From Planctomycetota bacterium (GTDB lineage: Bacteria; Planctomycetota; UBA1135; UBA2386), in the NCBI GenBank assembly GCA_020638735.1, contig JACKHZ010000011.1, positions 434,001 to 498,000 of the forward strand: a stretch of 64,000 nt of DNA, given 5' to 3'. A model generated the notes under the pieces. The model worked only from the letters and a program-made list of their open reading frames with translations, had not been told where the DNA came from and searched no databases. Every line of letters begins with the position of its first letter. The stretch's first letter is position 1. The position numbers and the translations under genes were made by a program. Below, piece after piece: positions 25,279 through 34,289 of this stretch.

Positions 25279-27348
25279 ATGAAGAACCTCCTCTTGTCTG
25301 GAATGTGCTGTGCGGGCCTGATGGCCCTGCTGCCCTCGACGGCCAGCGCCCACGGCGGTCAGTATCGTGGTCCTGGCGACGTCGTGCCGCCCGGCGGCGG
25401 CGGCGGCGGCGGTCGCACCGGCGGCCCGGCCGGCCCGACGACCGGCGGCCCTGCCGGCCCCAGCGCTCCGGCCCCCACGGCGCCGACCACGGGTGGCCCC
25501 GCCGGTCCGACGACGGGTGGCCCCGCGGGTCCAGCCGGCGGCGCCGGCCCGACGACGGGTGGCCCTCAGGGCATCCCGATCACCAGCGACCTGACGCGCT
25601 GGACGTTCTGGTGGGAGTTCAACAAGGACCCCTTCATCCGCCTCCGCGACGCGATCCACGCCAGTGGCCCGCAGACCGGTAGCGACGACTTCTACCTCGG
25701 CAGCACCAAGAAGAGCGAAGCGAAGGACTCGCTGCGTCCGACCTCGGACGAGATCATGAGCGATGTCCTGCCGGCGCTGAAGAAGGCGATCGACGGCACC
25801 GACCAACGCGACATCAACTCGTCGTGCATGGTCGCGATGGCCAAGATCGGCAAGGACCACACCGAGTTCAAGCTGGTCGACGTCTTCCGGCCGCGGCTGG
25901 CGAAGGGCGACCAGGAGATCCGCGAGGTCGCCGCGCTCGCGATCGGCATCGCCGCCATCGCCGGCGAGGACGAGATGAACCTGCTGATCGACCTGGCGCT
26001 CGACAAGGGCAAGGGCCGCGAGGCGTCCGACGGCTCGGTGAACGCTCGCACCCGCGCGTTCTCGCTCTACGGGCTCGGCCTCATCTCGCACGCCACGACC
26101 AACGTCGAGATCAAGCGCAAGGCCTTCACGGCCATGAAGACGGTCCTCGAGGACAAGTCGATCAACTTCCGCGACCTGAAGGTGGCCGCGATCAACGGGA
26201 TGGCGATCCTCAACATCGGCATGGCCGACGACGCGGCGAAGACGCTGCTCGGCGACGTGCTGAACTCGCTCGAGGAGTACTACATGCAGAAGCTCGGCGC
26301 GAGCGAGCAGCTGATCCAGGCGCACTGCCCGCCGGCCATCGCCAAGCTGATCGGCAAGGACCACCCGGACGTGGACCGCTACAAGCGCCTGTTCGCCGAC
26401 GACCTGATGGAGAAGGGCAAGGTCAAGCGCTCGAGCAACGAGATCGCCGAGTCGTGCGCCCTGGCGCTCGGCCAGCTGTGCCAGCCGTACGACGACAAGA
26501 AGTCGGCAGACAAGGAATACAGCGAGCTGCTGCTGGACACCTGGCACAAGCACAAGGACCTCCAGACCAAGAACTTCTCGATGCTGGGCCTCGGCTTCAT
26601 CGGCGGCGAGGAGAACAAGAAGGTCGTGCTGAAGGAGTTCGACAAGGCCGGCAAGACGATCGAGAAGCCGTGGTGCGCCCTGGCGCTCGGCGTCTACTCG
26701 CACCGCATCTACGAGCAGCAGAAGGCTGCGAGCGGCGCCATCGATCCGGAGAGCTTCATCGGCGAGACCCTCTACAAGGAGCTCAAGGACTGCAAGTCGC
26801 CGGACCTGACCGGTGCGCTGGCGATCGGCCTCGGCCTCAACCGCTACACCGACGCCGCCGACAAGCTGCGCGAGCTGATGAAGGAGAACCAGGCCAAGGA
26901 AGACATGGCCGGCTACTGCGCCATCGGCCTCGCGCTGATGAACGACACCCGCTCGATCGAGGACATCCGCGAGGTGGTCGACGGCGCGTCGCGCCGCTTC
27001 AGCCTGCTGCAGCAGGCTGCGATCGCGCTCGGCAAGCTCGGCGACAAGGGCGTCGCCGACCTGCTGCAGAAGAAGCTGACCGATGGCGAGCCGAACCTCG
27101 CCAAGCTCAGCGCCATCGCCTCGGCGATCGGCTTCATCGGCGACAAGCGCACGATCAAGCCGCTGAAGGATCTGCTGTTCGACACCAAGCTGGGCGATCT
27201 GTCGCGTGCGTTCGCGGCGGTCGCGCTCGGCGGTGTCTCCGACAAGGAGAACCTGCCGTGGAACAGCAAGATCAGCTCGAACATGAACTATCGCGCTGCG
27301 GTCGAGACGCTGACCAACCAGCAGAGCGGCATCCTCGACATCCTGTGA
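25279..27348 (+). CDS. Secreted HEAT-repeat protein, first of a paralogous pair
   Basis: The 689-residue exported protein has a Sec signal ending STASA. The mature N-terminus is AHGGQYRGPGDV, followed by a Gly/Pro/Thr-rich linker of about 60 residues with repeated GGPAGPTTGG units. A conserved block LTRWTFWWEFNKDPF (about residue 110) precedes the rest, which is HEAT-type helix pairs, for example VAALAIGIAAIAG and FAAVALGGVSD. The C-terminus is NQQSGILDIL. GGAG lies seven bases before the ATG. The promoter at 25142-25170 drives it. The neighbour at 27506 shares order and motifs throughout, so this is a tandem duplication. No known function; an extracytoplasmic scaffold is inferred. Confidence 0.85.
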   Translation: MKNLLLSGMCCAGLMALLPSTASAHGGQYRGPGDVVPPGGGGGGGRTGGPAGPTTGGPAGPSAPAPTAPTTGGPAGPTTGGPAGPAGGAGPTTGGPQGIPITSDLTRWTFWWEFNKDPFIRLRDAIHASGPQTGSDDFYLGSTKKSEAKDSLRPTSDEIMSDVLPALKKAIDGTDQRDINSSCMVAMAKIGKDHTEFKLVDVFRPRLAKGDQEIREVAALAIGIAAIAGEDEMNLLIDLALDKGKGREASDGSVNARTRAFSLYGLGLISHATTNVEIKRKAFTAMKTVLEDKSINFRDLKVAAINGMAILNIGMADDAAKTLLGDVLNSLEEYYMQKLGASEQLIQAHCPPAIAKLIGKDHPDVDRYKRLFADDLMEKGKVKRSSNEIAESCALALGQLCQPYDDKKSADKEYSELLLDTWHKHKDLQTKNFSMLGLGFIGGEENKKVVLKEFDKAGKTIEKPWCALALGVYSHRIYEQQKAASGAIDPESFIGETLYKELKDCKSPDLTGALAIGLGLNRYTDAADKLRELMKENQAKEDMAGYCAIGLALMNDTRSIEDIREVVDGASRRFSLLQQAAIALGKLGDKGVADLLQKKLTDGEPNLAKLSAIASAIGFIGDKRTIKPLKDLLFDTKLGDLSRAFAAVALGGVSDKENLPWNSKISSNMNYRAAVETLTNQQSGILDIL

Positions 27349-27411
27349 GCTGCTGAGCGATTCCCCGGCAGGGCCTTCGCGGTCGCTGCCGAGGCAAATC
27401 CGAAACACACG

Positions 27412-27446
27412 CGAGGCCCGCCCGGTGACGCACCGCGCGGGCCTCG
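27412..27446 (+). terminator. GC-rich hairpin between the HEAT paralogues
   Basis: CGAGGCCCGC (27412-27421) pairs perfectly with GCGGGCCTCG (27437-27446) around a 15-base loop. It follows the first HEAT gene by 64 bases and precedes the second by 59. No U-tract follows, so it may attenuate or stabilise the message rather than end it. Confidence 0.6.
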
Positions 27447-27505
27447 TCGTTGCTGCCGGGAACAAGGACGAAGCGCCCCGGCATGTCGCTTGCGACGGCC
27501 GCCCC

Positions 27506-29554
27506 ATGCCCTCCCCTCGGCTCCTGTTCCTGGCGGTCGCCGCGCTGCTCGGCAGCGACCTGCTCGCCCACGGCGGTCAGTACCGCGGTCCTGGCGAAGT
27601 CACGCCGCAGCAGCCCGTGGCGACCAACTCCACCACCACGACCCGCAACGGCCCGTCGTCGCCCGTCGGCGGCTCGAACGGTGCGGCAGGGGTCAGTGGA
27701 GCAGCGCCGGCGGGCGGCGTCGGCAATCCGACCGGCAGCGTGGTCGCAGCTGCGCCGACTGCGCAACCTACCGGCGTTGGCATCGGCGAAGACCTGGGTC
27801 GCTGGGAGTTCTGGTGGGAGTTCGGCAAGGACCCCTACCTGCAGCTTCGCGACACGCTCTACCAGGGGCGTCGCGTCGATCCGGAGCGCGCGCTGCTGGA
27901 CCCTCGCGTGGCTGCGGGCGCACGCGACCTGCAGCGCCCGAGCCCGGCCGACCTGCGCCGGGTGGCCTCTGCGCTCAGCGCGACGCTGTCGGCGGCAGGC
28001 GACCGGGACACCGTGTCGTCCTGCCTCGTCGCGTTGGCCAAGATCGGTCCGCAACGCGCCGGATTCGATCTGCGTCCGCAGCTCACGCCGTTGTTGCAGC
28101 GCGGCGATCAGGAGCTGCGCGAGACGGCGGCGCTCGCCATCGGCATCGCCGGTGAGGCCGACGACGCGACGGTCCAGCTGTTGCGCTCCCTGATCGAGGA
28201 CGATGCAGATGGGCGCCGCGTCTCCGGTGACCACCCGGTGAACGAGCGCACCCAGGCGTTTGCCGCCTATGGCGCCGGCCTGCTGCTGCGCCGGACGCGC
28301 GACGCAGCCACGGCGCTGCGGCTCATCGATCCGCTGGTGAAGGTCGTGCGCGACGCCGACGAGCGCGGTCGCAACCTCGCGGTGGCCGCCATCGAAGCGC
28401 TGTCGTCGCTGGCGACGGACTGGCAGGGGCGAGCGGCGGAGGTGCTGCGCGAGCGCATCGTCGAGACGCTCGGCAACTACTATTCGCGCGAACTCGGCGC
28501 CGGCGACGAGCTCGTTCAGGCCCACGTGCCGCCAGCGATCGCGCGCCTGCTCGGTCCGACCGGGCGCCTCGCGCCGCCGTGGCGTGAGCGCTTCGTGGCG
28601 GACCTCCGGGCCAGTCTGCATCAGGGAGACGGTCGCAGCAGCAGCAAGGTCAACGCGCACACCGCGCAGTCGTGCGCGATGGCGCTCGGCGACATCTGCT
28701 CGCCATGGGACGACGATGAGAGCGATTGCCAGGCCGTCGGTGAGCTGCTGCTGGAGGTCTATCGCCACCACGGTGACCAGCAGACGCGCGCCTTCGCGGC
28801 GATGTCCTTGGCGCGCATCGGCGGCGACGCGGCCCGCGCGGCCCTGCTGCGCGAGATCGACACAGCCAACAAGGCCATCGAGCAGCCGTGGCTCGCCTGC
28901 GCCCTCGGCGTGATGGTCGCGCGACAGCGCACCGACGACAGTCCGGTCGACGCGCCACCCGAGGTCGTGGAGGCGCTGCTGCGCGGCTATCGCGAGGCCA
29001 AGAACCCGAGCACGGTCGCCGCGCTGGCGATCGCGCTGGCGATGGCCGGTGTCCAGGATGCCGCGGACGCGCTGCGCATGCGTCTGGTCGAGGACGCCCA
29101 CAAGGAGCAGGTCGCCGGCTACCTCGCGCTGGCGCTGGGCATGTTGCAGGATCGCCGCGCCCTGCCCGAGCTGCGCACGCTCCGCGCCGAGGCCAGACAT
29201 CGTCCGTTCCTGTTGCTGCAGAGCGTTCGGGCGCTCGGCATGCTCGGCGACCACGAACTCGCGGCCCAGCTCCAGCTCGAGCTCGCGCGGCCGAACCAGT
29301 CGTTGGTCCAGCTGGCGGCGACCTCTTCGGCGCTCGGCCAGATCGGCGATCGCAGGAGTCTCGAGCCGCTGCTGCGGCTGCTCGACGACAAGACGCTGCC
29401 GCCGCTGTCCCGGGCCTTCGTCGCGGTCGCTCTGGGCAACATCTGCGACAAGGATCCGCTGCCGTGGAACGCCACCTACGCCAGCACGGTCAACTACCGC
29501 GCCTCGACCGAGACCCTCACCGACGGGCAGAGCGGCGTGCTCGACATCCTTTGA
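27506..29554 (+). CDS. Secreted HEAT-repeat protein, second of a paralogous pair
   Basis: The 682-residue paralogue of the preceding gene has signal peptide LLFLAVAALLGSDLLA and the same mature start, AHGGQYRGPGEV. A Ser/Thr/Gly linker follows, then LGRWEFWWEFGKDPY, HEAT-type pairs (LRETAALAIGIAG, SRAFVAVALGNICD) and a C-terminus DGQSGVLDIL. The ATG at 27506 exposes the signal; an earlier in-frame start at 27425 would not. The linker sequence and surface residues differ strongly from the first copy, so the duplication is old. No separate promoter was found, so it may be transcribed through the hairpin. It converges on the next gene with 28 bases between. Confidence 0.85.
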   Translation: MPSPRLLFLAVAALLGSDLLAHGGQYRGPGEVTPQQPVATNSTTTTRNGPSSPVGGSNGAAGVSGAAPAGGVGNPTGSVVAAAPTAQPTGVGIGEDLGRWEFWWEFGKDPYLQLRDTLYQGRRVDPERALLDPRVAAGARDLQRPSPADLRRVASALSATLSAAGDRDTVSSCLVALAKIGPQRAGFDLRPQLTPLLQRGDQELRETAALAIGIAGEADDATVQLLRSLIEDDADGRRVSGDHPVNERTQAFAAYGAGLLLRRTRDAATALRLIDPLVKVVRDADERGRNLAVAAIEALSSLATDWQGRAAEVLRERIVETLGNYYSRELGAGDELVQAHVPPAIARLLGPTGRLAPPWRERFVADLRASLHQGDGRSSSKVNAHTAQSCAMALGDICSPWDDDESDCQAVGELLLEVYRHHGDQQTRAFAAMSLARIGGDAARAALLREIDTANKAIEQPWLACALGVMVARQRTDDSPVDAPPEVVEALLRGYREAKNPSTVAALAIALAMAGVQDAADALRMRLVEDAHKEQVAGYLALALGMLQDRRALPELRTLRAEARHRPFLLLQSVRALGMLGDHELAAQLQLELARPNQSLVQLAATSSALGQIGDRRSLEPLLRLLDDKTLPPLSRAFVAVALGNICDKDPLPWNATYASTVNYRASTETLTDGQSGVLDIL

Positions 29555-29582
29555 GTTGGTCCCACGGCGCTCGGCCGAATCG

Positions 29583-31532
29583 TCAGGGTCGAGCAGCTCG
29601 GAGCGCGACGCCTGCGAGCCCGACACCGAGCAAGGCGATCGTCATCGCCAGCCAGCCGTTGCGTCGGCCGATGGCCGTAGCAGACGCGATCGGTGACAGC
29701 TCTTCGGCCGCAGCCTGCATGAGGCCCTCGAGTGCCCTTCGCGTCTCTTCGTCCTGCACCAGCTGGATGCCCGCCCGATACTCCGCCTGGGCGGAGCGCA
29801 GCTGCCGCAGGTGCCAGCGCGCGTCTCCCGCGAGGCGACGCAGGTACGCGGTCGGTTCGAGGCTCTCGGCGACCGCGCGTAGCACTCCGGGCCAGTCGCC
29901 CCGCCCCCTCGCGTCGAACGCCGCGGACTCTGCGGCGACAGCGGCCTGCCTACCACTGCAGTCGATCGGCTCGCCAGGGTCTGCCAGTTCCACGTAGCTG
30001 CGGAACAGCAGTTCGTCGAGCTGCGGGCGGTCGTCGCGCAGCACCGGCGCGTCGGCGTCGGGGCTTCGCCACTGCGCCGTAGCCGCCGAGCCCAGTACGT
30101 AGCGCCAATGCTCGCGGTCTGCCGCACTCAGTGGTTCGTCGCCGACCTCGGCGAGCCTCTCGCATCGCAGCGTCCCGCCGCGCCGCGCGACGAGCAGCGC
30201 GTTGCGCGAGTTCGGCACGAGCATCGCGCTGGCGTTGCCGAACACGTCGCGCACGGTGCCGGCGACCGCGTCGAGCACAGGGTCGTCGAGTCGCAACGCG
30301 CCGACGTTGCAGGCCAGCACGCCGCCTGGCTCGAGGTGCTCGTGCGCGGCGGCGAAGAACTCGCGGCTGGCGAGGTGCGCCGGCACGTAGACCTGGTGCG
30401 CGTAGGCATCGACGTGGATCACGTGCCACGTGCCCACCGCGCGCTCCAGGAACAGGCGCCCGTCGAGCGCGAAGCGCGCGCCCGACGCCTTGTCGTCGCC
30501 GAAGAACTCGTCGCCGAGTTGCATCGTCGCCGCGTCGATGTCGACCGCGTCCACGGTCGCCCCGGGATGGCAGCCCGCGTAGACCCGTCGCAGGCTGCCC
30601 GCCGCATCGCCGATCGACAGCGCGCGCAGCCCGGGCGGCCGCGCGCCGTCGCCCGCGAGCAGCGGCGCCACTGCTTGCCAGTCGTAATAGGCGCCGCCGG
30701 TGAAGTGGCTGCCTTCGATGGCGATCGAGTGGAAGGAGTCCAGGCCCTCGTTGATGACCAGCGTGGTGCGGGTCGGTTCCTCTGGCGCCGCGGCGCGCTG
30801 CACCTGCAGGTACTGGTACGGGCTCTCGACCTCGGCCAGCAACTCCACCCCGTTCGGGGCAGGGCGCAGCGGGCCGACGTGCCAGGGCGCAAGCGCCGCG
30901 AGCAGCACGCCCCCTGGCACGACGCCTCTCGCGGTCCGCGCCGTCGACAACGCAGCAGCCAGGAGAAGCACGCCTGCGGCGATGGCCATCGACCACCGGC
31001 AGCCGACGCCCGGCACCAGCCAGTGGGTCGCCAGGAAGGTGCCCAGCAGGCTGCCCACCGTACCGGCCGCGCCGATGTCCCCCGCCGCGCGACCGAGCGT
31101 GGCGCCGCGCGCCGCGAGCAGGACCACCAGCAGCGGGGACACCGCCGACAAGACGAACAGCGGCGGCGCGAAGGCGAGCAGGCTCGCCGCCAACGAGCCG
31201 CGGATCAGCGCCGGCATCGCGGCGTCGAGCGGCAGGTCGGCGGGCAGCAGCGCGCCGCCCAACCAGCCGACGAGCCACGGCGCGCCCGCCAGCAGCATCG
31301 CGCCGGCGACCAGCAGCCGCAGCGGCCAGCGCGCCGCGTCCTCACGGCCGGCGAGGCGGCCACCGAGGGCGGCGCCAGCGGCCATGGCGGCGAGGATCAC
31401 GCCGATCACGTTCGTCCAGACGTAGGCGCTGTCTCCGAAGTGCGGTGCCAGCAAGCGCACCGCCGTCAGCTCCGCCGCCATCACCGCGAAGCCCACCAGG
31501 GCGGCGCAGAGCGGCAACCGGAGCGCGCTCAC
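29583..31532 (-). CDS. Membrane-anchored spermidine-synthase-like protein
   Basis: The 649-residue protein combines an N-terminal membrane domain with a spermidine-synthase-fold domain. About seven hydrophobic helices start with AALVGFAVMAAELTAVRLL, typical of fused polyamine-synthase-like proteins. The soluble domain (about 240-480) holds INEGLDSFHSI, LSIGDAAGSLRRV (SAM-binding Gly loop, altered from GGGDG), DAVDIDAATM and HVIHVDAYAH. The C-terminal ~150 residues are helical and end in a last membrane helix. Because the catalytic DAY/DAF context is only partly kept, the reaction (aminopropyl transfer or methyl transfer) is uncertain. The GTG start overlaps the upstream hydrolase-like stop. 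Confidence 0.8.
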   Translation of the reverse strand: MSALRLPLCAALVGFAVMAAELTAVRLLAPHFGDSAYVWTNVIGVILAAMAAGAALGGRLAGREDAARWPLRLLVAGAMLLAGAPWLVGWLGGALLPADLPLDAAMPALIRGSLAASLLAFAPPLFVLSAVSPLLVVLLAARGATLGRAAGDIGAAGTVGSLLGTFLATHWLVPGVGCRWSMAIAAGVLLLAAALSTARTARGVVPGGVLLAALAPWHVGPLRPAPNGVELLAEVESPYQYLQVQRAAAPEEPTRTTLVINEGLDSFHSIAIEGSHFTGGAYYDWQAVAPLLAGDGARPPGLRALSIGDAAGSLRRVYAGCHPGATVDAVDIDAATMQLGDEFFGDDKASGARFALDGRLFLERAVGTWHVIHVDAYAHQVYVPAHLASREFFAAAHEHLEPGGVLACNVGALRLDDPVLDAVAGTVRDVFGNASAMLVPNSRNALLVARRGGTLRCERLAEVGDEPLSAADREHWRYVLGSAATAQWRSPDADAPVLRDDRPQLDELLFRSYVELADPGEPIDCSGRQAAVAAESAAFDARGRGDWPGVLRAVAESLEPTAYLRRLAGDARWHLRQLRSAQAEYRAGIQLVQDEETRRALEGLMQAAAEELSPIASATAIGRRNGWLAMTIALLGVGLAGVALRAARP

Positions 31533-32902
31533 TCCTTCGGCACCGTCGTCATGTATCGGACCGGGAACAGGTAGTCCCAGTCGCTGCGCCCTTCCATGCG
31601 CTTCTTCATCTCGCTGAAGGAGCGACGGCGCGTCTCCTGCACTGCCTTGCCGTTGACGACGATCGTGAACTCCTTGTCCAGGTCGACGAGGTCGTCGTTG
31701 AGCACGACCTCGAAGCGCTCCACGCCGACGGCGTCGACGGTGATGCGGTTGGTCTGCGGGTCGGCCTTCACCTCGAGCCGCGGGCGCTTGTCGCCCGACG
31801 TCGTCAGCAGCGAGTCTGCGACCTCGATGTCCACCCAGTAGGAGCGGTTGAAGCGATCGTGGTTCGGCTCGATGACGACGTGCAGCGGCGTCATGTTGCG
31901 CTGCTTGTTCGCCATCCAGTCCCCGATCTCCGGCGCCGACTCCTTGAACGGGTAGCTGCCCTTGCCGTCGATCACCGTGACCTTGCCGGGGTCCTTCTCT
32001 TCGAGCCGCTTCTGCAGGGACTCGACCACCGCGGCGTTGTCGCCGGTCTTGACCATCAGCACCGGGATGCCGAGCAGGCTGCCCAGCCGCAGGTCGTCGA
32101 CGGCCGTCGGGTCGCGCAGCACCAGGCCGGCGAAGCGATCGGGGAACAGCGTCAACAGCCGCAGGCCGTAGCCGCAGGTGCCCTTGCCGCAGTCGAGGAA
32201 GACGCGGCCGCGGTCGACGTTGTAGTCGTTCATGACCGCACCCAGGGTGCGCAGCACGGTCCCGTTGCGCTTCTCCTCTTCGGCCTCGGCGCCCTCGCGG
32301 TTGAAGTCCGGGATCGGGTCCATCTCGAGGCCTTCCGGCAGGTGCGGGATGGCGAAGATGGTGCTGTCGGCGAGGGCCTGCCCCTCCCATGCATCCTCGA
32401 ACGCGTTCCCTGCTTTGCCCCATGACCCGGCGCCCGTCGCCGACGGCAGCAGCAGGACGGTCGGCAGCGGCGTGGTCGGTTTGTACGACTTGGGCAGGTA
32501 GACCGAGTACTCGACGTCGGTGTCCTTGATCTTGCCCTTCTGCAGCGAGCCGAGGCCGTGCTTGGGTCGCTCCCGCTCGAAGCAGTTGAAGAAGATGGCC
32601 CGCAGATCGGCGGTCGAGGCCAGCAGGTTGACCTTCTTCTCGGCCCTGTCCCACTCGCCCTCGAACTTGTCCTTGGCCTTCATCCGCACCTTGCCCGTCT
32701 TCTCCCGATCCTTCGAGTTGTCGGCGAGGTCGTAGGCTGTCTCGGCGGCGAGGTATTCGCGCAGTCGATCCGACAGGGTCTTCAGCTCGCGATCCGCGAG
32801 CTTGGGCTGCTGCCCGCCGGCGGCGGCGCCCCCGGTTGCGGGCGGGTCCTGCGGCGTCACGGCAGCGAGCAGGGACAGGGAGACAGCTAGCAGCATCGGC
32901 AT
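31529..32902 (-). CDS. Secreted alpha/beta-hydrolase-like protein, probably lacking the nucleophile
   Basis: The 457-residue exported protein has a short signal (MLLAVSLSLLAAVTPQ). Residues 35-110 are a charged helical region. Residues ~125-330 resemble an esterase/polyhydroxybutyrate-depolymerase-type alpha/beta hydrolase: VEYSVYLPKSYKP, PTVLLLPSATGAGSWG and a C-terminal strand DRFAGLVLRDP. Where such enzymes have GxSxG before FPDRF, this protein has CGKGTCGYG, with Lys at the Ser position. That suggests a non-catalytic binding protein, although a different nucleophile cannot be excluded. Coupled to the spermidine-synthase-like gene (GTGA). Divergent from dxr with a 208-bp gap showing no clear promoter boxes. 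Confidence 0.7.
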   Translation of the reverse strand: MPMLLAVSLSLLAAVTPQDPPATGGAAAGGQQPKLADRELKTLSDRLREYLAAETAYDLADNSKDREKTGKVRMKAKDKFEGEWDRAEKKVNLLASTADLRAIFFNCFERERPKHGLGSLQKGKIKDTDVEYSVYLPKSYKPTTPLPTVLLLPSATGAGSWGKAGNAFEDAWEGQALADSTIFAIPHLPEGLEMDPIPDFNREGAEAEEEKRNGTVLRTLGAVMNDYNVDRGRVFLDCGKGTCGYGLRLLTLFPDRFAGLVLRDPTAVDDLRLGSLLGIPVLMVKTGDNAAVVESLQKRLEEKDPGKVTVIDGKGSYPFKESAPEIGDWMANKQRNMTPLHVVIEPNHDRFNRSYWVDIEVADSLLTTSGDKRPRLEVKADPQTNRITVDAVGVERFEVVLNDDLVDLDKEFTIVVNGKAVQETRRRSFSEMKKRMEGRSDWDYLFPVRYMTTVPKE

Positions 32903-33110
32903 TCCTCGGATCGTTGCGAAGCAGAACGGCGCGGCCTCTGCACGTGCCACGCCGACCCGGGACGACGGCCCGGGCGAGGGGGAAGTGTCAGTCTAGCGAC
33001 GACGCTCGCCGCGCGCGAGTCGAACGCCACCCGGGGGCGTCGAACTGTCGGGGGCTCATCGACCACGCGACCGCGGTTGCAATGCACCCGCGGCACCGCA
33101 TGATCGCCGC

Positions 33111-34289
33111 GTGCCGAAACGTCGCGTCGCCGTCCTGGGCTGCACCGGATCCGTGGGGACCCAGGCGCTGAGCCTGCTCGACGAGCATCGCGACCGTTTC
33201 GAGGTCTGCCTGCTGAGCGCGAACCGCTCGGCGCAAGGGCTCGCGGCCGCCGTCGCCCGGCATCCAGGCGCCCACGCCTGCCTCACCGGCAGCGCGCAGC
33301 CGCCTTCGCTGCCCGACGCCGGGCGCAGCTGGGCCACCGCCGAAGGCCTGCTCGAGGCGCTCGACGCGGCCGCGCCGGACACCGTGTTGAACGCCATCAC
33401 CGGCGCGGCTGGTCTGGCCGCGTCGGAGTGGACGCTGCGGCACGGCCGCACGCTGGCCCTTGCCAACAAGGAGTCCCTGGTAGTCGCCGGCGAGTACCTG
33501 ATGCAGCTGGCGCAGCGCTCCGGCGCGCGCATCCTGCCGGTGGACAGCGAGCACTGCGCGATCTTCCAGTGCCTCGAGGGAAGTCGCCGAGAGCAGGTGC
33601 GCCGGGTGCTGTTGACCGGCTCCGGCGGTCCCTTCCGCCAGCGCGCGCCCGACACCTTCGCCGACATCACGCCCGCGGAGGCGCTGCGCCACCCGACCTG
33701 GCAGATGGGGCCGCGCATCACCATCGGCAGCGCGACGATGATGAACAAGGCGTTCGAGGTGATCGAGGCGCGCTGGTTGTTCGACCTGTCACCGGAGCAG
33801 GTCGAGGTGGTCCTGCACCCGCAGAGCATCGTGCATTCGATGGTCGAGTTCGTCGACGGCTCGCTGCTGGCCCAGTGCGGGGTGCCCGACATGCGCGTGC
33901 CCATCCTCTACTGCCTCGGCTACCCGGAGCGGCTGCCGTTCGGCTTCGAGCCGTTCGACCCGGTGCGCTGGCGCAACCTGGAGTTCGCACCGTTCGATGC
34001 GACGCGCTTCCCTGCCGTGCCGCTCGCCTACGAGGTGCTGCGCCGCGGCGGCGATTCCGGCGCCGTGTTGAACGCCGCCGACGAAGTCGCCACCGCCGCC
34101 TTCCTCGACGGGCAGATCCCCTTCCCGGCGATCACCGCGACGGTCGCGCGTGTCTTGCGCGACCGCCCGCCGCAGCCGATCCACGGCATCGCCGACGCCG
34201 TGCGCGCCGACGCGGACGCCAGGCGGCGCACCGCAGCGCTGCACGCCTCCATGCCGACGGGCGACACAGACGATAGGCTCACGGACTGA
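33111..34289 (+). CDS. dxr: 1-deoxy-D-xylulose-5-phosphate reductoisomerase
   Basis: This is the second enzyme of the MEP isoprenoid pathway: NADPH-dependent conversion of DXP to MEP. It has 392 residues, a normal length. Motifs include GCTGSVGTQAL (NADPH loop), ANKESLVVAGE, LPVDSEHCAIFQCL (metal-binding Asp, Glu), TGSGGPFR, PTWQMGPRITIGSATMMNKAFEVIEA (Glu ligand; given here as PTWQMGPRI and MMNKAFEVIEA) and HPQSIVHSMVE. The start is the GTG at 33111. Its stop shares a base with the rseP ATG (TGATG). The dxr-rseP linkage is common across bacteria and supports both calls. Confidence 0.97.
   Translation: MPKRRVAVLGCTGSVGTQALSLLDEHRDRFEVCLLSANRSAQGLAAAVARHPGAHACLTGSAQPPSLPDAGRSWATAEGLLEALDAAAPDTVLNAITGAAGLAASEWTLRHGRTLALANKESLVVAGEYLMQLAQRSGARILPVDSEHCAIFQCLEGSRREQVRRVLLTGSGGPFRQRAPDTFADITPAEALRHPTWQMGPRITIGSATMMNKAFEVIEARWLFDLSPEQVEVVLHPQSIVHSMVEFVDGSLLAQCGVPDMRVPILYCLGYPERLPFGFEPFDPVRWRNLEFAPFDATRFPAVPLAYEVLRRGGDSGAVLNAADEVATAAFLDGQIPFPAITATVARVLRDRPPQPIHGIADAVRADADARRRTAALHASMPTGDTDDRLTD

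Noticed and set aside
32903..33110. Divergent promoter pair between the hydrolase-like gene and dxr
   Set aside because: A promoter must exist here, but no -35/-10 combination was convincing enough to annotate.
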